Shown one piece after another: positions 19,397-29,012 of a stretch of 64,000 nt of DNA (the first letter of the stretch is position 1; each line of letters opens with the position of its first letter). The DNA lies in the NCBI RefSeq assembly GCF_000730645.1, contig NZ_BBIU01000014.1, forward strand, positions 62,001-126,000. Direction: 5' to 3'. The notes under the pieces are model-generated. The model had not been told where the DNA came from. It did not search any database and saw only the letters and a program-made list of their open reading frames with translations. This DNA comes from Pseudomonas parafulva NBRC 16636 = DSM 17004. Its GTDB lineage: Bacteria > Pseudomonadota > Gammaproteobacteria > Pseudomonadales > Pseudomonadaceae. Made by a program: the position numbers and the translations under genes.

Positions 19397-19410
19397 GCGG
19401 TATGTGTTTG

Positions 19411-19522
19411 TGTAGGTGCTAGCGTAGCTCGCGATGGGGTGCGTAGCGCCCCCGGCGATAGTGGCGGCGCAGCTACGGGGGTGGGGCCTTGGACCCCATC
19501 GCGAGCTGCGCTCGCTCCTACA
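19411..19522. repeat. Inverted REP-like palindromic doublet (BIME-type)
   Basis: A 30-nt arm at 19411-19440 (TGTAGGTGCTAGCG...GATGGGGT) is repeated in inverse at 19493-19522 with three mismatches. The arm core, TAGGAGCGAGC-like followed by AGCTCGCGAT, is the type of extragenic palindrome common in Pseudomonas. It separates the DUF2897 gene from the converging ComEA-like gene. Confidence 0.75.
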
Positions 19523-19531
19523 TGTGTGGTG

Positions 19532-19867
19532 TTACTCCACGGTGACTTTGTCGCGGTTGCGCTCTAGCAGCGCATTGCCGATGCCCTTGATTTCCAATAA
19601 CTCATCTACCGAGGTAAATGGCCCGTGGGCTTCGCGGTACGCCACGATGGCCTCTGCCTTGGCCTTGCCGATACCGTTCAGTTCTTTCTGCAGCGTAGCC
19701 GCATCGGCCTTGTTGATGTCCAGGCGTAGCAGCGCTTCAGGGTGCTGTTGGGCGACCACCTGAAGCGGCTCCAGTACCGATGGCGTGCTAGCCGGTGCGG
19801 CGCTGAGGGAAAACGACAGACTGGCGAACAGGGGCAGTAGCAGATACGACAATACGTTGTTGCGCAT
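19532..19867 (-). CDS. ComEA-family helix-hairpin-helix protein
   Basis: A 111-residue exported protein: an N-terminal signal peptide (about 1-24, ending SLSAAPA), a short linker, then a tandem helix-hairpin-helix DNA-binding domain starting LDINKADAATLQ and containing NGIGKAKAEAI and IKGIGNALLERN. ComEA proteins bind DNA in the periplasm; in Pseudomonas these short forms sit by wbpM and their role in DNA uptake is unproven. It converges with the repeat doublet and lies downstream, in minus-strand order, of wbpM. Confidence 0.92.
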   Translation of the reverse strand: MRNNVLSYLLLPLFASLSFSLSAAPASTPSVLEPLQVVAQQHPEALLRLDINKADAATLQKELNGIGKAKAEAIVAYREAHGPFTSVDELLEIKGIGNALLERNRDKVTVE

Positions 19868-20121
19868 GGTGAAACTCCTAGGGTTGATCAGTGTGCGGCA
19901 GCTTTTCCTTCGGCTGCGCAGACAACCCTAGCGGTGAAACCCGGCGTTAAACAGGCTGCAGGCGGGGTGAACGGTTACCAGTTAAGACACGCACCCATAA
20001 AGGTTTTCTTACCCGGAGCGGATGCCTGTTTGAGCTTTCGGCGAGTCTGCGGGCCGCTCACCAGGGGCCCGAACGCATCTCTGACAGGGGTGCGCTTTTA
20101 GTCCTACACCCCACGCCGTCT

Positions 20122-22140
20122 TTATCTGTCCACCGGCCCCTGGCGGCGTTGCAGGTATACCCAGTCCACAATATCGCCCTGTGGTGAATAACCGCTTACC
20201 AGCTCCCGCAGCAACTGGCGCACCCGGGTGAAATCATCTTCAGCCACGGCAGCCAACAGCGCCGTCAGGCGTTCGCGCAGCAGCTCCCACGCCACGAAGT
20301 CCTCGTTGGCCACCATGATCATCGGGTGAGCGGTGGGCGCCACGTCATCACCGATCAGCAATTCTTCGTACAGCTTCTCGCCTGGGCGCAAGCCGGTGAA
20401 GTCGATGGGGATATCCCCCTGGGGGTTGGCGGGGCTGCGTACGCTCAGGCCAGACAGGTGAATCATCTTCTCGGCCAGTTCGACGATGCGTACCGGCTCG
20501 CCCATGTCCAGCACGAACACATCACCGCCCTGCCCCATGGCCCCCGCCTGCACCACCAACTGGGCGGCTTCGGGGATGGTCATGAAATAGCGGGTGATCT
20601 TGGGGTGGGTCACCGTCAGCGGCCCACCAGCCTTGATCTGCTGGTGGAACAGCGGAATTACCGAGCCCGACGAGCCCAGTACATTGCCGAAGCGCACCAT
20701 GGTGAAGCGGGTTTTGTTCACCCGGGCAATCTTGTTGCAGTCGCCGTACAGCACCGGGGCAGCTTCGCGGCTGAGCGCCTGCAAAATCAGTTCGGACAGC
20801 CGCTTGGTGCTGCCCATCACATTGGTGGGGCGCACGGCTTTGTCGGTGGAGATGAGCACGAAGTTGGCCACACCCGTCTGCAGCGCCGCCTGGGCTGTGC
20901 ATAGGGTGCCGTAGACGTTGTTGAGGATGCCTTCGGCGATGTTGTGCTCCACCATGGGCACATGCTTGTAGGCGGCGGCGTGGTACACCGTATCTACCCG
21001 CCAGGTGCCCATCACATCGGCCAAGTGCTGCTGGTTGCGCACCGAGCCCAGAATAGGCAGCAGCTGCACGGTCAGCGACTCACGGGTAATACGTTGCTCC
21101 AGCTCGCTGAGGATGCTGTACAGGTTGAATTCGGCATGGTCCAGCAGCAGCAGGGTCTTGGGCCCAAGGCCGATGATCTGCCGGCACAGCTCGGCGCCTA
21201 TGGAGCCACCGGCACCGGTGACCAGCACCACCTGCTTGTGCACACAGCGCTCCAGCAGGCCATCCTGGGCGGGCACAGGGTCGCGGCCCAGCAGGTCGGC
21301 GATGTCCACGTCCTGGATGTCATCCACTTTCACGCGCCCGGTGGCCAGGTCGGCGAAGGCTGGCACGCTTCGAACATGGAGCGGGTAAGGCTCAAGCAGC
21401 GCCAAAATCTCCCGGCGCCTGGCGCGGGTGGCAGATGGCAGCGCCAGTAGCACCTCCTGTGCGCCGGTTTCTTTCAGCATCTGCTCCAGGTGCTTGGGCT
21501 TGTACACTTGCAGACCGGAAATCACCCGGTTGGCCAAGTCACCGTCGTCGTCGATGAACGCCACCGGCCGCATCACCCGGCCCATGCGCAGGGCCGCCAG
21601 CAGCTGGTTGCCGGCTGTACCGGCACCGTAGATGGCGACCTTGATCATGCCATCGTCACGGTTGGCAAACGGGATCTGGTGGGCACCGGTGAACCAGTCA
21701 CCCAGAAAGTACTGGCGCATGATCAGGCGCAACCCGCCAATGATGACCATGCTCAGCCACCAGTAGTTGAAGATGATCGAGCGCGGGACCACTTCCTGGT
21801 GGTTGCTGTGCCAGTACACCAGCACCGCCAGAATCAGCGCCGACAGGGTAACGGCCTTGATGATGGTGACCAGGGCGTCGTTGCCGAAGTAGCGCATGAC
21901 AGCGCGGTACATGCCAAACCGGATGAACAGCGGGATGGCAACGCAGGGGGCCGCCATGAACAGCCAGGTGTGTTCGACGATGGGGTTGTACATTTCGTCG
22001 ACGCCCAGGCGCACGATGAATGACAGCCACAGGGCAAGCCAGATGAGCACTACATCGGTGCACACCTGAATGAGGCGCTTCTGTCGGCGGGACAGGTTGA
22101 CCAGGTATTGGCGTAGCCTGTCGCTTTTCGCATTGCTCAT
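20122..22140 (-). CDS. wbpM: UDP-GlcNAc 4,6-dehydratase-type nucleotide-sugar dehydratase WbpM
   Basis: A 672-residue inner membrane enzyme. Four N-terminal membrane helices (about 25-145) are followed by a first Rossmann-like domain (about 165-280, AIYGAGTAGNQ) and the catalytic SDR domain with GAGGSIG at 309-315. The catalytic Tyr of ordinary SDRs is replaced by Met (Met442) with Lys446, as in WbpM. WbpM makes UDP-4-keto-6-deoxy sugars, precursors of FucNAc and QuiNAc in O-antigen. GAGG lies 8 nt before the ATG. It is the last gene of the wbpV-wbpL-wbpM unit. Confidence 0.95.
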   Translation of the reverse strand: MSNAKSDRLRQYLVNLSRRQKRLIQVCTDVVLIWLALWLSFIVRLGVDEMYNPIVEHTWLFMAAPCVAIPLFIRFGMYRAVMRYFGNDALVTIIKAVTLSALILAVLVYWHSNHQEVVPRSIIFNYWWLSMVIIGGLRLIMRQYFLGDWFTGAHQIPFANRDDGMIKVAIYGAGTAGNQLLAALRMGRVMRPVAFIDDDGDLANRVISGLQVYKPKHLEQMLKETGAQEVLLALPSATRARRREILALLEPYPLHVRSVPAFADLATGRVKVDDIQDVDIADLLGRDPVPAQDGLLERCVHKQVVLVTGAGGSIGAELCRQIIGLGPKTLLLLDHAEFNLYSILSELEQRITRESLTVQLLPILGSVRNQQHLADVMGTWRVDTVYHAAAYKHVPMVEHNIAEGILNNVYGTLCTAQAALQTGVANFVLISTDKAVRPTNVMGSTKRLSELILQALSREAAPVLYGDCNKIARVNKTRFTMVRFGNVLGSSGSVIPLFHQQIKAGGPLTVTHPKITRYFMTIPEAAQLVVQAGAMGQGGDVFVLDMGEPVRIVELAEKMIHLSGLSVRSPANPQGDIPIDFTGLRPGEKLYEELLIGDDVAPTAHPMIMVANEDFVAWELLRERLTALLAAVAEDDFTRVRQLLRELVSGYSPQGDIVDWVYLQRRQGPVDR

Positions 22141-22242
22141 GGGGCTTTCCTCATGGCAAGAACACCTCGGGTGAAGCCGTTGGGCGCTGCGGTATCAGCA
22201 GCGCTGAGAAACGCTGGGTGGCGCCTGTAGTGCTGGAGCATC

Positions 22243-23247
22243 CTATTCTTTTTCCCCTGCATGGTAGGCGATTGCCAACAGTATCAGAGGCGCATAGGCC
22301 ACCAAGGTTCCCCATGCCCCATCGAGTTTGAACACCACGACCACGACAGCGACCGGCAGCAGCCAGCCCAGGTTGATGGCCGCCACCGCCAGGCTTACCG
22401 GGCGATGGCTGCCGTGACGCCGCGAAGCGTACTGGTAGGCGTGGCTGCGGTGCGCTTCGTAGACCTTCTCGCCGCGCAGCAGGCGCCGGCCGAGGGTGAA
22501 GGTGGCGTCGACCACGAATACACCCAAAAGTATTAACCACCCCCAGAATAGTAGCGGGTTTACCCAACCTGCCAGTAACGCCAGCAAACCGAGTGCCATG
22601 CCCAGGAAACCGCTGCCGGCGTCCCCCATGAAAATACGCGCCGGGGGGAAGTTCCACATCAGGAAACCAGTCACTGTGGCCGCCAGCAGCAGCGGTAGCC
22701 AGGCCGCGCCGGGCGCACCCACCAGCCAGAACAGCAGCGTACCGCCCAGGCACACGCAGATGGCTTCGATACTGGCGATGCCGTCGATGCCGTCCATGAA
22801 GTTGTAGAGGTTGAGCAGCCAGACCAGGTACAGCAGGCCCAGCGGTACGCTCAGCCAGAGCGCGTGCAACGGCCACCCGAAGATCTCAATGGGTGGCATG
22901 CCCCCCATCCAGGCCAGCCCCCAGGCGGCAGCGGCGAAATGGCCCAGCAGGCGCCAGCGGGCGGCGATATGCCCGTGGTCGTCCATAAAGCCGATGACGG
23001 CCACCAAACCGCCCGCCCCCAGCACAGCTACCAGGGCTGACGGGTCTACTGCCCCCCAAAGCGCAAGCCCTAGTGCACCCACCAAAAACGCAACGACGAA
23101 CGCCAGGCCGCCACCGCGCGGCGTTGGCAGCGTATGCGAGCTACGTGCATTGGGCACGTCCAGCAGGCTGCGAGCCAATGCATAGCGCCGCAGCGCACCG
23201 GTCATCAGCCAGGCTGCCAGGCCTGCAATCACAATCAGCCAAATCAT
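22243..23247 (-). CDS. wbpL: Undecaprenyl-phosphate sugar transferase WbpL-like (GT4/WecA superfamily)
   Basis: A 334-residue polytopic membrane enzyme that puts the first sugar phosphate on undecaprenyl phosphate. Superfamily motifs are clear: the DD pair in GFMDDHGH, NLYNFMDGIDG, GDAGSGFLGM and the HRSHAYQ motif of the large cytoplasmic loop. In P. aeruginosa WbpL starts both O-antigen types. Its start codon overlaps the stop of the wbpV-like gene by 4 nt, so translation is coupled. Confidence 0.92.
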   Translation of the reverse strand: MIWLIVIAGLAAWLMTGALRRYALARSLLDVPNARSSHTLPTPRGGGLAFVVAFLVGALGLALWGAVDPSALVAVLGAGGLVAVIGFMDDHGHIAARWRLLGHFAAAAWGLAWMGGMPPIEIFGWPLHALWLSVPLGLLYLVWLLNLYNFMDGIDGIASIEAICVCLGGTLLFWLVGAPGAAWLPLLLAATVTGFLMWNFPPARIFMGDAGSGFLGMALGLLALLAGWVNPLLFWGWLILLGVFVVDATFTLGRRLLRGEKVYEAHRSHAYQYASRRHGSHRPVSLAVAAINLGWLLPVAVVVVVFKLDGAWGTLVAYAPLILLAIAYHAGEKE

Positions 23248-24215
23248 CGGTGGTGAGCTTCCAGAAAAGGTCGGGCAGCCAGGGTCAGGCCTTGCTGCAG
23301 CGTGTAAGGGGGGTGCCAGCCCAACAGTTCGCGGTTCTTGGTGATGTCCACCTGCAGCGAGCCCAGCAAGCGCTGCGCCAGGTCCCGACGGCCCAGCAGC
23401 GACGCGGCAGTTTTCAACAGCGCGGCGGGTACCGGCAGGAGCCTTGCTGGCCGGCCCATCGCTTGGCCCAAGGCCCGCAATAGCTGGCTGAGGGAAACAT
23501 CGTCGCCATCGCTGGCCAGGAACGTCTGCCCCGCTGCGGCCGGGTGATCGATGCAGGTGGTGATCAGGTCAACCAGGTTTGCCAGCGATACGAGGCTGCG
23601 CCGGTTGTGCACCGCGCCCAATGGCAACGGCACACCGCGGTGCACCCAGCGCATCATGCTGAGGAAGTTGGCCTTGACCCCGGGGCCGTACACCAGCACC
23701 GGGCGAATCACCACTACCTCCATGCCAGTGCTTGCAGCCAGCGCATGCAGACCTTGCTCGGCTTCGTGCTTGGACACGCCGTAAGCATCCTGGGGCGCAG
23801 GCTTGTCATCTGCCCGCAACGGCCTACCTGGCTGGCTGGTTTCACCGTTCACCTTGATGGAGCTGATGAAAATGAAACGGCGCACACCGGCGGCGGCGGC
23901 CTGCCGTGCCAGGTTCAGCGTACCTTCCACATTGACCCGGCGAAATTCGGCAAGGCTATCGGTGGCGGTTTCTTGCATGACGTGCACGCGCGCTGCGGCA
24001 TGCACTACTACATCAACACCTGTAAGCGCTGCAGCCCAGCCAGTAGAGGTGGTCAGATTACTGATACTAACGGGCTCGACACCCGGAGGAAGCGCTGTAC
24101 AGGCCACGCGCACGGCCGCTCTGATAGCAAAGGCGCCCCGTGCATCCAGCGAGACGCAAAGCGCTCCACCAATAAAGCCGCTGGCGCCAGTGACAAGGGT
24201 GGTAAGTCTATCCAT
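23244..24215 (-). CDS. wbpV: NAD-dependent nucleotide-sugar epimerase/reductase, WbpV-like
   Basis: A 323-residue extended SDR with TGASGFIGGAL (about 9-19), a SSIKVNG catalytic-Ser segment and YGVSK as the catalytic Tyr/Lys pair. It resembles WbpV of P. aeruginosa and reductases that convert UDP-4-keto-6-deoxy-hexoses after WbpM. Which sugar it makes (QuiNAc or FucNAc) cannot be decided here. It is the first gene of the wbpV-wbpL-wbpM unit. Confidence 0.82.
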   Translation of the reverse strand: MDRLTTLVTGASGFIGGALCVSLDARGAFAIRAAVRVACTALPPGVEPVSISNLTTSTGWAAALTGVDVVVHAAARVHVMQETATDSLAEFRRVNVEGTLNLARQAAAAGVRRFIFISSIKVNGETSQPGRPLRADDKPAPQDAYGVSKHEAEQGLHALAASTGMEVVVIRPVLVYGPGVKANFLSMMRWVHRGVPLPLGAVHNRRSLVSLANLVDLITTCIDHPAAAGQTFLASDGDDVSLSQLLRALGQAMGRPARLLPVPAALLKTAASLLGRRDLAQRLLGSLQVDITKNRELLGWHPPYTLQQGLTLAARPFLEAHHR

Positions 24216-24447
24216 GAAAGCTATCTCGGAACCTGCTGCTCACTACGCCTCACTGGCGGGGCGTCGATCGAGGCTAAACCACGCAGTATACATAGGTTGT
24301 GTACTGCGCTCGACACAGCCTCTGCAGGAACACAGCCAGTCAGCCACGGCTAATTGAAGGACAGGTGGAGAGTCGATGCGCCGCCAAACTCTCCGCCTAC
24401 ACCAATTACCGGCCTAGAATGCTCGGGGTCGCGCGTGTCTCGTTAAC

Positions 24448-25857
24448 TCAATTACGCGCATCCAGGCTCGCAACGTCTCCACCAGGCAGCATTGCATCAG
24501 GCACAGGGCTAAGCCACACGTTAACACTGTCGACACTCTCCTGATTCAGCTCTCCCGCCCAGCGATTAAGCAGAAACAGATTGGTGATGAAGTCGTACTG
24601 GGACTTGAGCAGATCACGGCGCGCCTTGAACTCGTTTTGCACTGCAGTCAAAACGTCCACCGCATTCACAACACCAAAGGTAAATGCCTTCTGCGCCGCC
24701 AGGCTTGACTTCTGGGCTGAAGACAACGCGTTACGGTTGGCGCTGATTTTCTGAACGCTGGACTGAGCAGTGAGGTAGGCGGTAGTCGTCTCCTTCACAA
24801 CCTGCCTACGAATACCCTCTGCTTGGACCTCCGCCGCCAGCTGCTGGTCATACAAACCCCGGACCCGAGCGGAAGTGGCTCCCCCGCTATAGATAGGAAT
24901 TTTTAATCCCAAGCTGGCCACATAGCTGTCGCTACGCGGGGCCTGAGTGTTGTCGTAACCTTGGTCACTTTGCTGAGCACTCAGACTCAAGGCGAGCTGG
25001 GGGTAGTGTTCACCCTTGCCTTCACGCACGGCAGCATTCGCCGCTTCGGCATTGCTCTGAGAGGCCTTTAGCATCGGGTTGGTTTCAACAGCCTGAGTAA
25101 TCCAGCTTTGCAGCGGCCGCGTCGGAGCCTGCAGTGCGACATCATTACGCACCCGGCTGAGCGGCTCGTGGATGGGCCGCCCGACAATTTCGGCCAGCGC
25201 CTCGCGACTGACTTGCACTTGGTTGCGCGCATCAACTTCCTGAGCAGCCAAGGCGTCAACCCGCGCCTGCATGTCGAGCTTATCCGTGATTTTTGCCATC
25301 TGCCGGTCGAACATCATGCTGACACGGTCCAGGTTTTTCTGCGTGGCGCGGCGCTCTGCCTGAACCAGCGCCAACTCATCATCGGCGGCAAGAGCTACAA
25401 AATAACGCTTGGCCAGATCTACAGTCGCCTCCGCCAGGGTGTCCTCAGCCTGCTGACCTTTCTGTGCCTTGACACTCTTGGACTTCTGATAACGCTCCCA
25501 GGCCGGCTTGTTGTACAGGTACTGCGTGAGACTCAGGGAGTAAGTTTCATTATTGTAGATATCGCGGGTGGCCTCGTTTTTGCGTAGCACACGGCTTGAG
25601 TTGGCATTGGCGGATACCTGTGGCAGCAGCTGCCCCAACGCCTCGCGCTGCTGCGCAGCGGCGGTCCGAGCGTTGGCGTAGGCGGCCAGCACACGAGGGT
25701 CTTCAAGGCGCGCTTCGCGGTAAAGTCCGGCAAGGTCCAGGGAATAGGTTGATGCTGAAACGCCCTTGGCCGGCTCGATAGCCATGCCCTTCGACTCAAC
25801 CGCAGCTGCCTGCATGGCCGCCATACAAATGAGTAAACCAGGTAACAGACGCAGCAC
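24448..25857 (-). CDS. TolC-family outer membrane protein of type I secretion
   Basis: A 469-residue outer membrane channel. An N-terminal signal peptide (about 1-19) is followed by two TolC repeats; the family markers are YSLSLTQYLYN, LDMQARVDALAAQE, and the second-repeat IPIYSGGATSARVR and FTFGVVNAVDVLTAVQNEF. Size and order match AprF/PrtF channels. It is the third gene of a minus-strand operon (ABC transporter, adaptor, channel), with only 2 nt between it and the adaptor gene, so all three work as one exporter. Confidence 0.92.
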   Translation of the reverse strand: MLRLLPGLLICMAAMQAAAVESKGMAIEPAKGVSASTYSLDLAGLYREARLEDPRVLAAYANARTAAAQQREALGQLLPQVSANANSSRVLRKNEATRDIYNNETYSLSLTQYLYNKPAWERYQKSKSVKAQKGQQAEDTLAEATVDLAKRYFVALAADDELALVQAERRATQKNLDRVSMMFDRQMAKITDKLDMQARVDALAAQEVDARNQVQVSREALAEIVGRPIHEPLSRVRNDVALQAPTRPLQSWITQAVETNPMLKASQSNAEAANAAVREGKGEHYPQLALSLSAQQSDQGYDNTQAPRSDSYVASLGLKIPIYSGGATSARVRGLYDQQLAAEVQAEGIRRQVVKETTTAYLTAQSSVQKISANRNALSSAQKSSLAAQKAFTFGVVNAVDVLTAVQNEFKARRDLLKSQYDFITNLFLLNRWAGELNQESVDSVNVWLSPVPDAMLPGGDVASLDARN

Positions 25858-25859
25858 GG

Positions 25860-27185
25860 TTATTCCTCAATCAGCGATTGAGCGAACATGTTGCTCGCCG
25901 GTTTCAACAGGTATTCCAGCATCGTGCGCTCACCTGCATTGATCAATACTTCAGCCGGCATGCCCGGCTGTAGCTTGCGGTTGCCGAGCTTCTTCATACC
26001 GTCGTCTGAAACCTTTACCCTCACCAAGTAGTAAGGATCGCCCGAGTGCTCATCGGTCAGTCGGTCGGCCGAAATGCGCACAAGGTTGCCTTCGATCACC
26101 GGTGTGGTGGCTGCACTGAACGCGCTGAAGCGGACATCTGCGGTTTTACCCAACTTGAGGCGGTCGATGTCCCTGGGATCTACCCTGGCTTCAACGACCA
26201 GTTCCGACGCCTCAGGTACGATGTCCAACAGCGGCGTACCCGCACTAACAACACCGCCAATGGTGTGCACTTTCATGTCTAACACCATGCCGCTCTCAGG
26301 CGCGCGAATCACCACACGTGACAACCGGTCACGCAACGCCGCTTCCTTCTCTTGAAGGTCGAACACCTTGGCCTGCACGTCAGATAGCTCGCTCGCAACG
26401 TCAGAGTCGAATTTCTTTTTTAGCTGCACGATCTGAAGTTCAGTCTCGCCGATTTGCAACCTCGTCTTACTGATAGTTGATTCATGATCAGCAACCTCAG
26501 TCTTGAGCATGTCAAGGTGGCGCTCTTGCTCCAATAAGCGCTGATTATCGACGAACCCTTCCGCCAAAAGCTCCCGCAGCTGCTTGATTTCGCCGCTGTA
26601 CGACTTCTCCAAACCCCGCTTGGTACGGATCATGTCGTTAAGGCCGACTATCTGCTGCTTCATTTGCTCGATACGCTCGCGGTTGACCGAGATCTCACCC
26701 TGCAATGACTTGTGGCGGGCTGTGAAGACCTGCAGCTCACCGTTCAGGGCTTCAGTTGCACGGGCGGAATCTGTGCCGTCCATCTTTACTACTGGAATGG
26801 CAGCCAAACCGTCGCGCTCAGCGCGGAGCCTAGCCTCTTTGTAACGGGCCACGATCAGCTGATTACGCGTAGACTCGTACTCGGCGCTCAACTGGCTCTC
26901 ATCCAACACGATCAAGGGATCGCCCTTTTTTACCAAGTCACCGTCTCGGGCATGTAGCTCTTTGACGATTCCACCCTCAAGGTGCTGCACAGTCTTGCGA
27001 TAGTTTTGGACGGTGACCACTCCCGTGCCGTGCACTGCGTTGCTCAAAGGTGCAAACGCAGCCCATGTACCAAAAATGCCAAACGTAACAAATACAATGA
27101 CGATGCCGAGACGACGGATAGCCTTATCGGAAGTGGGCATGTCATCGAAGTTGTGATCGAACGTGCTGATCGCTTTACTGCTCAT
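25860..27185 (-). CDS. HlyD-family type I secretion adaptor (AprE/PrtE-like)
   Basis: A 441-residue membrane fusion protein that links the ABC transporter to the outer membrane channel. It has one N-terminal membrane helix (about 26-46), a biotinyl-lipoyl half with VQHLEGGIVKELHARDG, a long coiled-coil hairpin (about 110-290), the second lipoyl half VVIRAPESGMV, and a beta-barrel end. The RxAPxDG-like motif is present as RAPESG. It lies 12 nt after the ABC transporter gene. Confidence 0.93.
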   Translation of the reverse strand: MSSKAISTFDHNFDDMPTSDKAIRRLGIVIVFVTFGIFGTWAAFAPLSNAVHGTGVVTVQNYRKTVQHLEGGIVKELHARDGDLVKKGDPLIVLDESQLSAEYESTRNQLIVARYKEARLRAERDGLAAIPVVKMDGTDSARATEALNGELQVFTARHKSLQGEISVNRERIEQMKQQIVGLNDMIRTKRGLEKSYSGEIKQLRELLAEGFVDNQRLLEQERHLDMLKTEVADHESTISKTRLQIGETELQIVQLKKKFDSDVASELSDVQAKVFDLQEKEAALRDRLSRVVIRAPESGMVLDMKVHTIGGVVSAGTPLLDIVPEASELVVEARVDPRDIDRLKLGKTADVRFSAFSAATTPVIEGNLVRISADRLTDEHSGDPYYLVRVKVSDDGMKKLGNRKLQPGMPAEVLINAGERTMLEYLLKPASNMFAQSLIEE

Positions 27186-27197
27186 CTGAAAGTCCTT

Positions 27198-29012
27198 TTA
27201 AGCGCCAGTACTGGTCGGTACGACGGGCGCCACGCCAGCAGGTGCCGGGGAAGCTGGTTCGGGTGTGGTGGCCCCCTGGGGCTGGGCACCGGCAGCCTGA
27301 GCGACTCGCTGCTGGCCCTTAGCCTGCTGCGCAGCCAACTCAGCGATAACACGGTCCCGCTCGCCATACAGCGAAATGGCTCCCCCTGCCATGACCAGTA
27401 TGCGGTCCAACCGCGTCAGGATATTAGGGCGATGGGATACGATGAACACCGTGGCACCAGTTTCCTTGAGCTTCTGCAAGGCGACGCCCAAAGCACGCTC
27501 GCCGACATCGTCCAGATTGGAATTGGGCTCGTCGAGCACGATCAAACGAGGGTTACCGTAAATGGCCCGCGCCAGCCCAATACGCTGACGTTGGCCTCCG
27601 GAGAGGTTGACACCATCCCTACCGATCACAGTGTCATAGCCGTCTGGCAGCATCAAAATCATTTCGTGTACTCCAGCCACCTGTGCAGCCTGCACCACTT
27701 TTTCAGGGTCGATCTTGTCGAAGCGTGCGATATTTTCGCTGATACTGCCCTCGAACAACTCGATATCTTGCGGCAGGTAGCCGACATACTGACCCAGCGC
27801 TTGCTTGTCCCAGCTGGCGATATCGGCACCGTCCAGACGCACAACTCCATGTTGCGGCGGCCAGATGCCCATCAACGCTCGCACCAGAGTGGACTTGCCT
27901 GCTGCACTCGGACCGACAATGCCAACGATAGAGCCAGAGGGCACAACGAAACTCATATTACGAATTACAGGCGCCTTGGCACCCGGCGGAGCTACCACCA
28001 AGTTCTCGACCTGAATCTGACCCTCGGGTGCCGGAAGCGGCATACGCTCAGGCTCTTTGCTCAGTTCGTCCAATACCTTGCTCAAACGGTCGTATTGCAC
28101 CTTTGCAGCAACGAAACCTTTCCAACTACCGATCATCTGATCGATGGGTGCCAATGCTCGCCCTAGCAGCAACGAACCCGCCATTAGCAGGCCGGGGTTG
28201 ATCTCGTGGGTGACCACCAAGTAAGCACCGATCGCCAGCATGATTGACTGGGACCAGGTACGGAAAGTTTTCGAGAGGGTGCTGACGATCCCACCCTTAT
28301 CACTGGCCTCAGACTGCATCAACATGATACGACGCTGGCGCTTGGCCCATCGGTTCATGAGCGTCTCGAGCATGCCCATCGACTCAATGACTTCCGCGTT
28401 ACGCAGCGTTTTGGTTGTCACCACATTCGAAGCGACGTTCTCTTTATTGGCATTTGCCAACGCATTGGCAGTCAGGCGGTGGTTGACAACAGCCAAGGCA
28501 GCCAAAACCAGCCCGCACGCTAACGTCATATAACCGAACCAGGGATGGAACAGGAACATGACGACGGTGTAGATAGGAAACCAAGGGGCATCAAAGAAAG
28601 CGAACAACCCTGAACCTGTAAAGAACTGGCGCAGCGCAGTAAGGTCGTTCAGCGACTGCGCCGTGGCGTCCGCTCCCCCGCTCGAGAGTGCGCGCTTGAA
28701 GCTTGCGCGATAGACATCGCGGCTGAGCATGACATCCAGACGGTTGCTGATACGTACCATGATCCGGGAGCGCACCCACTCGAGGGCACCCATCGTGGCG
28801 ATCAACACCGTCAGGATCAACGTCAACATCAAAAGGGTTGACGTGCTGCTGGATGGAACCACCCGGCCTGATATCTGGATCATGTAAAAGGTGGGCACCA
28901 GCATCAGTGCGTTCACAAAAAAGCTGAAGAAGCCGACCGCCAGAAAGCTACTTTTGCAGGCTTTGAGAGCGGCTTGCAGGTTGTTATCAGATAGAGAACT
29001 CATGGTATCCAT
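27198..29012 (-). CDS. Type I secretion ABC transporter (AprD/PrtD-like permease-ATPase)
   Basis: About 604 residues from the ATG at 29012 (29003 is also possible). Six membrane helices are followed by an ATPase domain with Walker A GPSAAGKST, signature LSGGQRQRIGLARAIYG, Walker B VLDEPNSNLD and the switch His in SHRPN. There is no C39 peptidase domain, which fits export of RTX-type proteins with an uncleaved C-terminal signal. The C-terminal tail is unusually Ala/Pro/Gln-rich. An upstream reading to 29108 lacks a start signal. It is divergent from the DUF4214 substrate operon. Confidence 0.93.
   Translation of the reverse strand: MDTMSSLSDNNLQAALKACKSSFLAVGFFSFFVNALMLVPTFYMIQISGRVVPSSSTSTLLMLTLILTVLIATMGALEWVRSRIMVRISNRLDVMLSRDVYRASFKRALSSGGADATAQSLNDLTALRQFFTGSGLFAFFDAPWFPIYTVVMFLFHPWFGYMTLACGLVLAALAVVNHRLTANALANANKENVASNVVTTKTLRNAEVIESMGMLETLMNRWAKRQRRIMLMQSEASDKGGIVSTLSKTFRTWSQSIMLAIGAYLVVTHEINPGLLMAGSLLLGRALAPIDQMIGSWKGFVAAKVQYDRLSKVLDELSKEPERMPLPAPEGQIQVENLVVAPPGAKAPVIRNMSFVVPSGSIVGIVGPSAAGKSTLVRALMGIWPPQHGVVRLDGADIASWDKQALGQYVGYLPQDIELFEGSISENIARFDKIDPEKVVQAAQVAGVHEMILMLPDGYDTVIGRDGVNLSGGQRQRIGLARAIYGNPRLIVLDEPNSNLDDVGERALGVALQKLKETGATVFIVSHRPNILTRLDRILVMAGGAISLYGERDRVIAELAAQQAKGQQRVAQAAGAQPQGATTPEPASPAPAGVAPVVPTSTGA

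Noticed and set aside
26982..28166. Open frame of 394 codons on the plus strand over the ABC transporter and adaptor genes
   Set aside because: Both minus-strand genes have intact family motifs here and the plus-strand product is His/Arg/Gln-rich without pattern.
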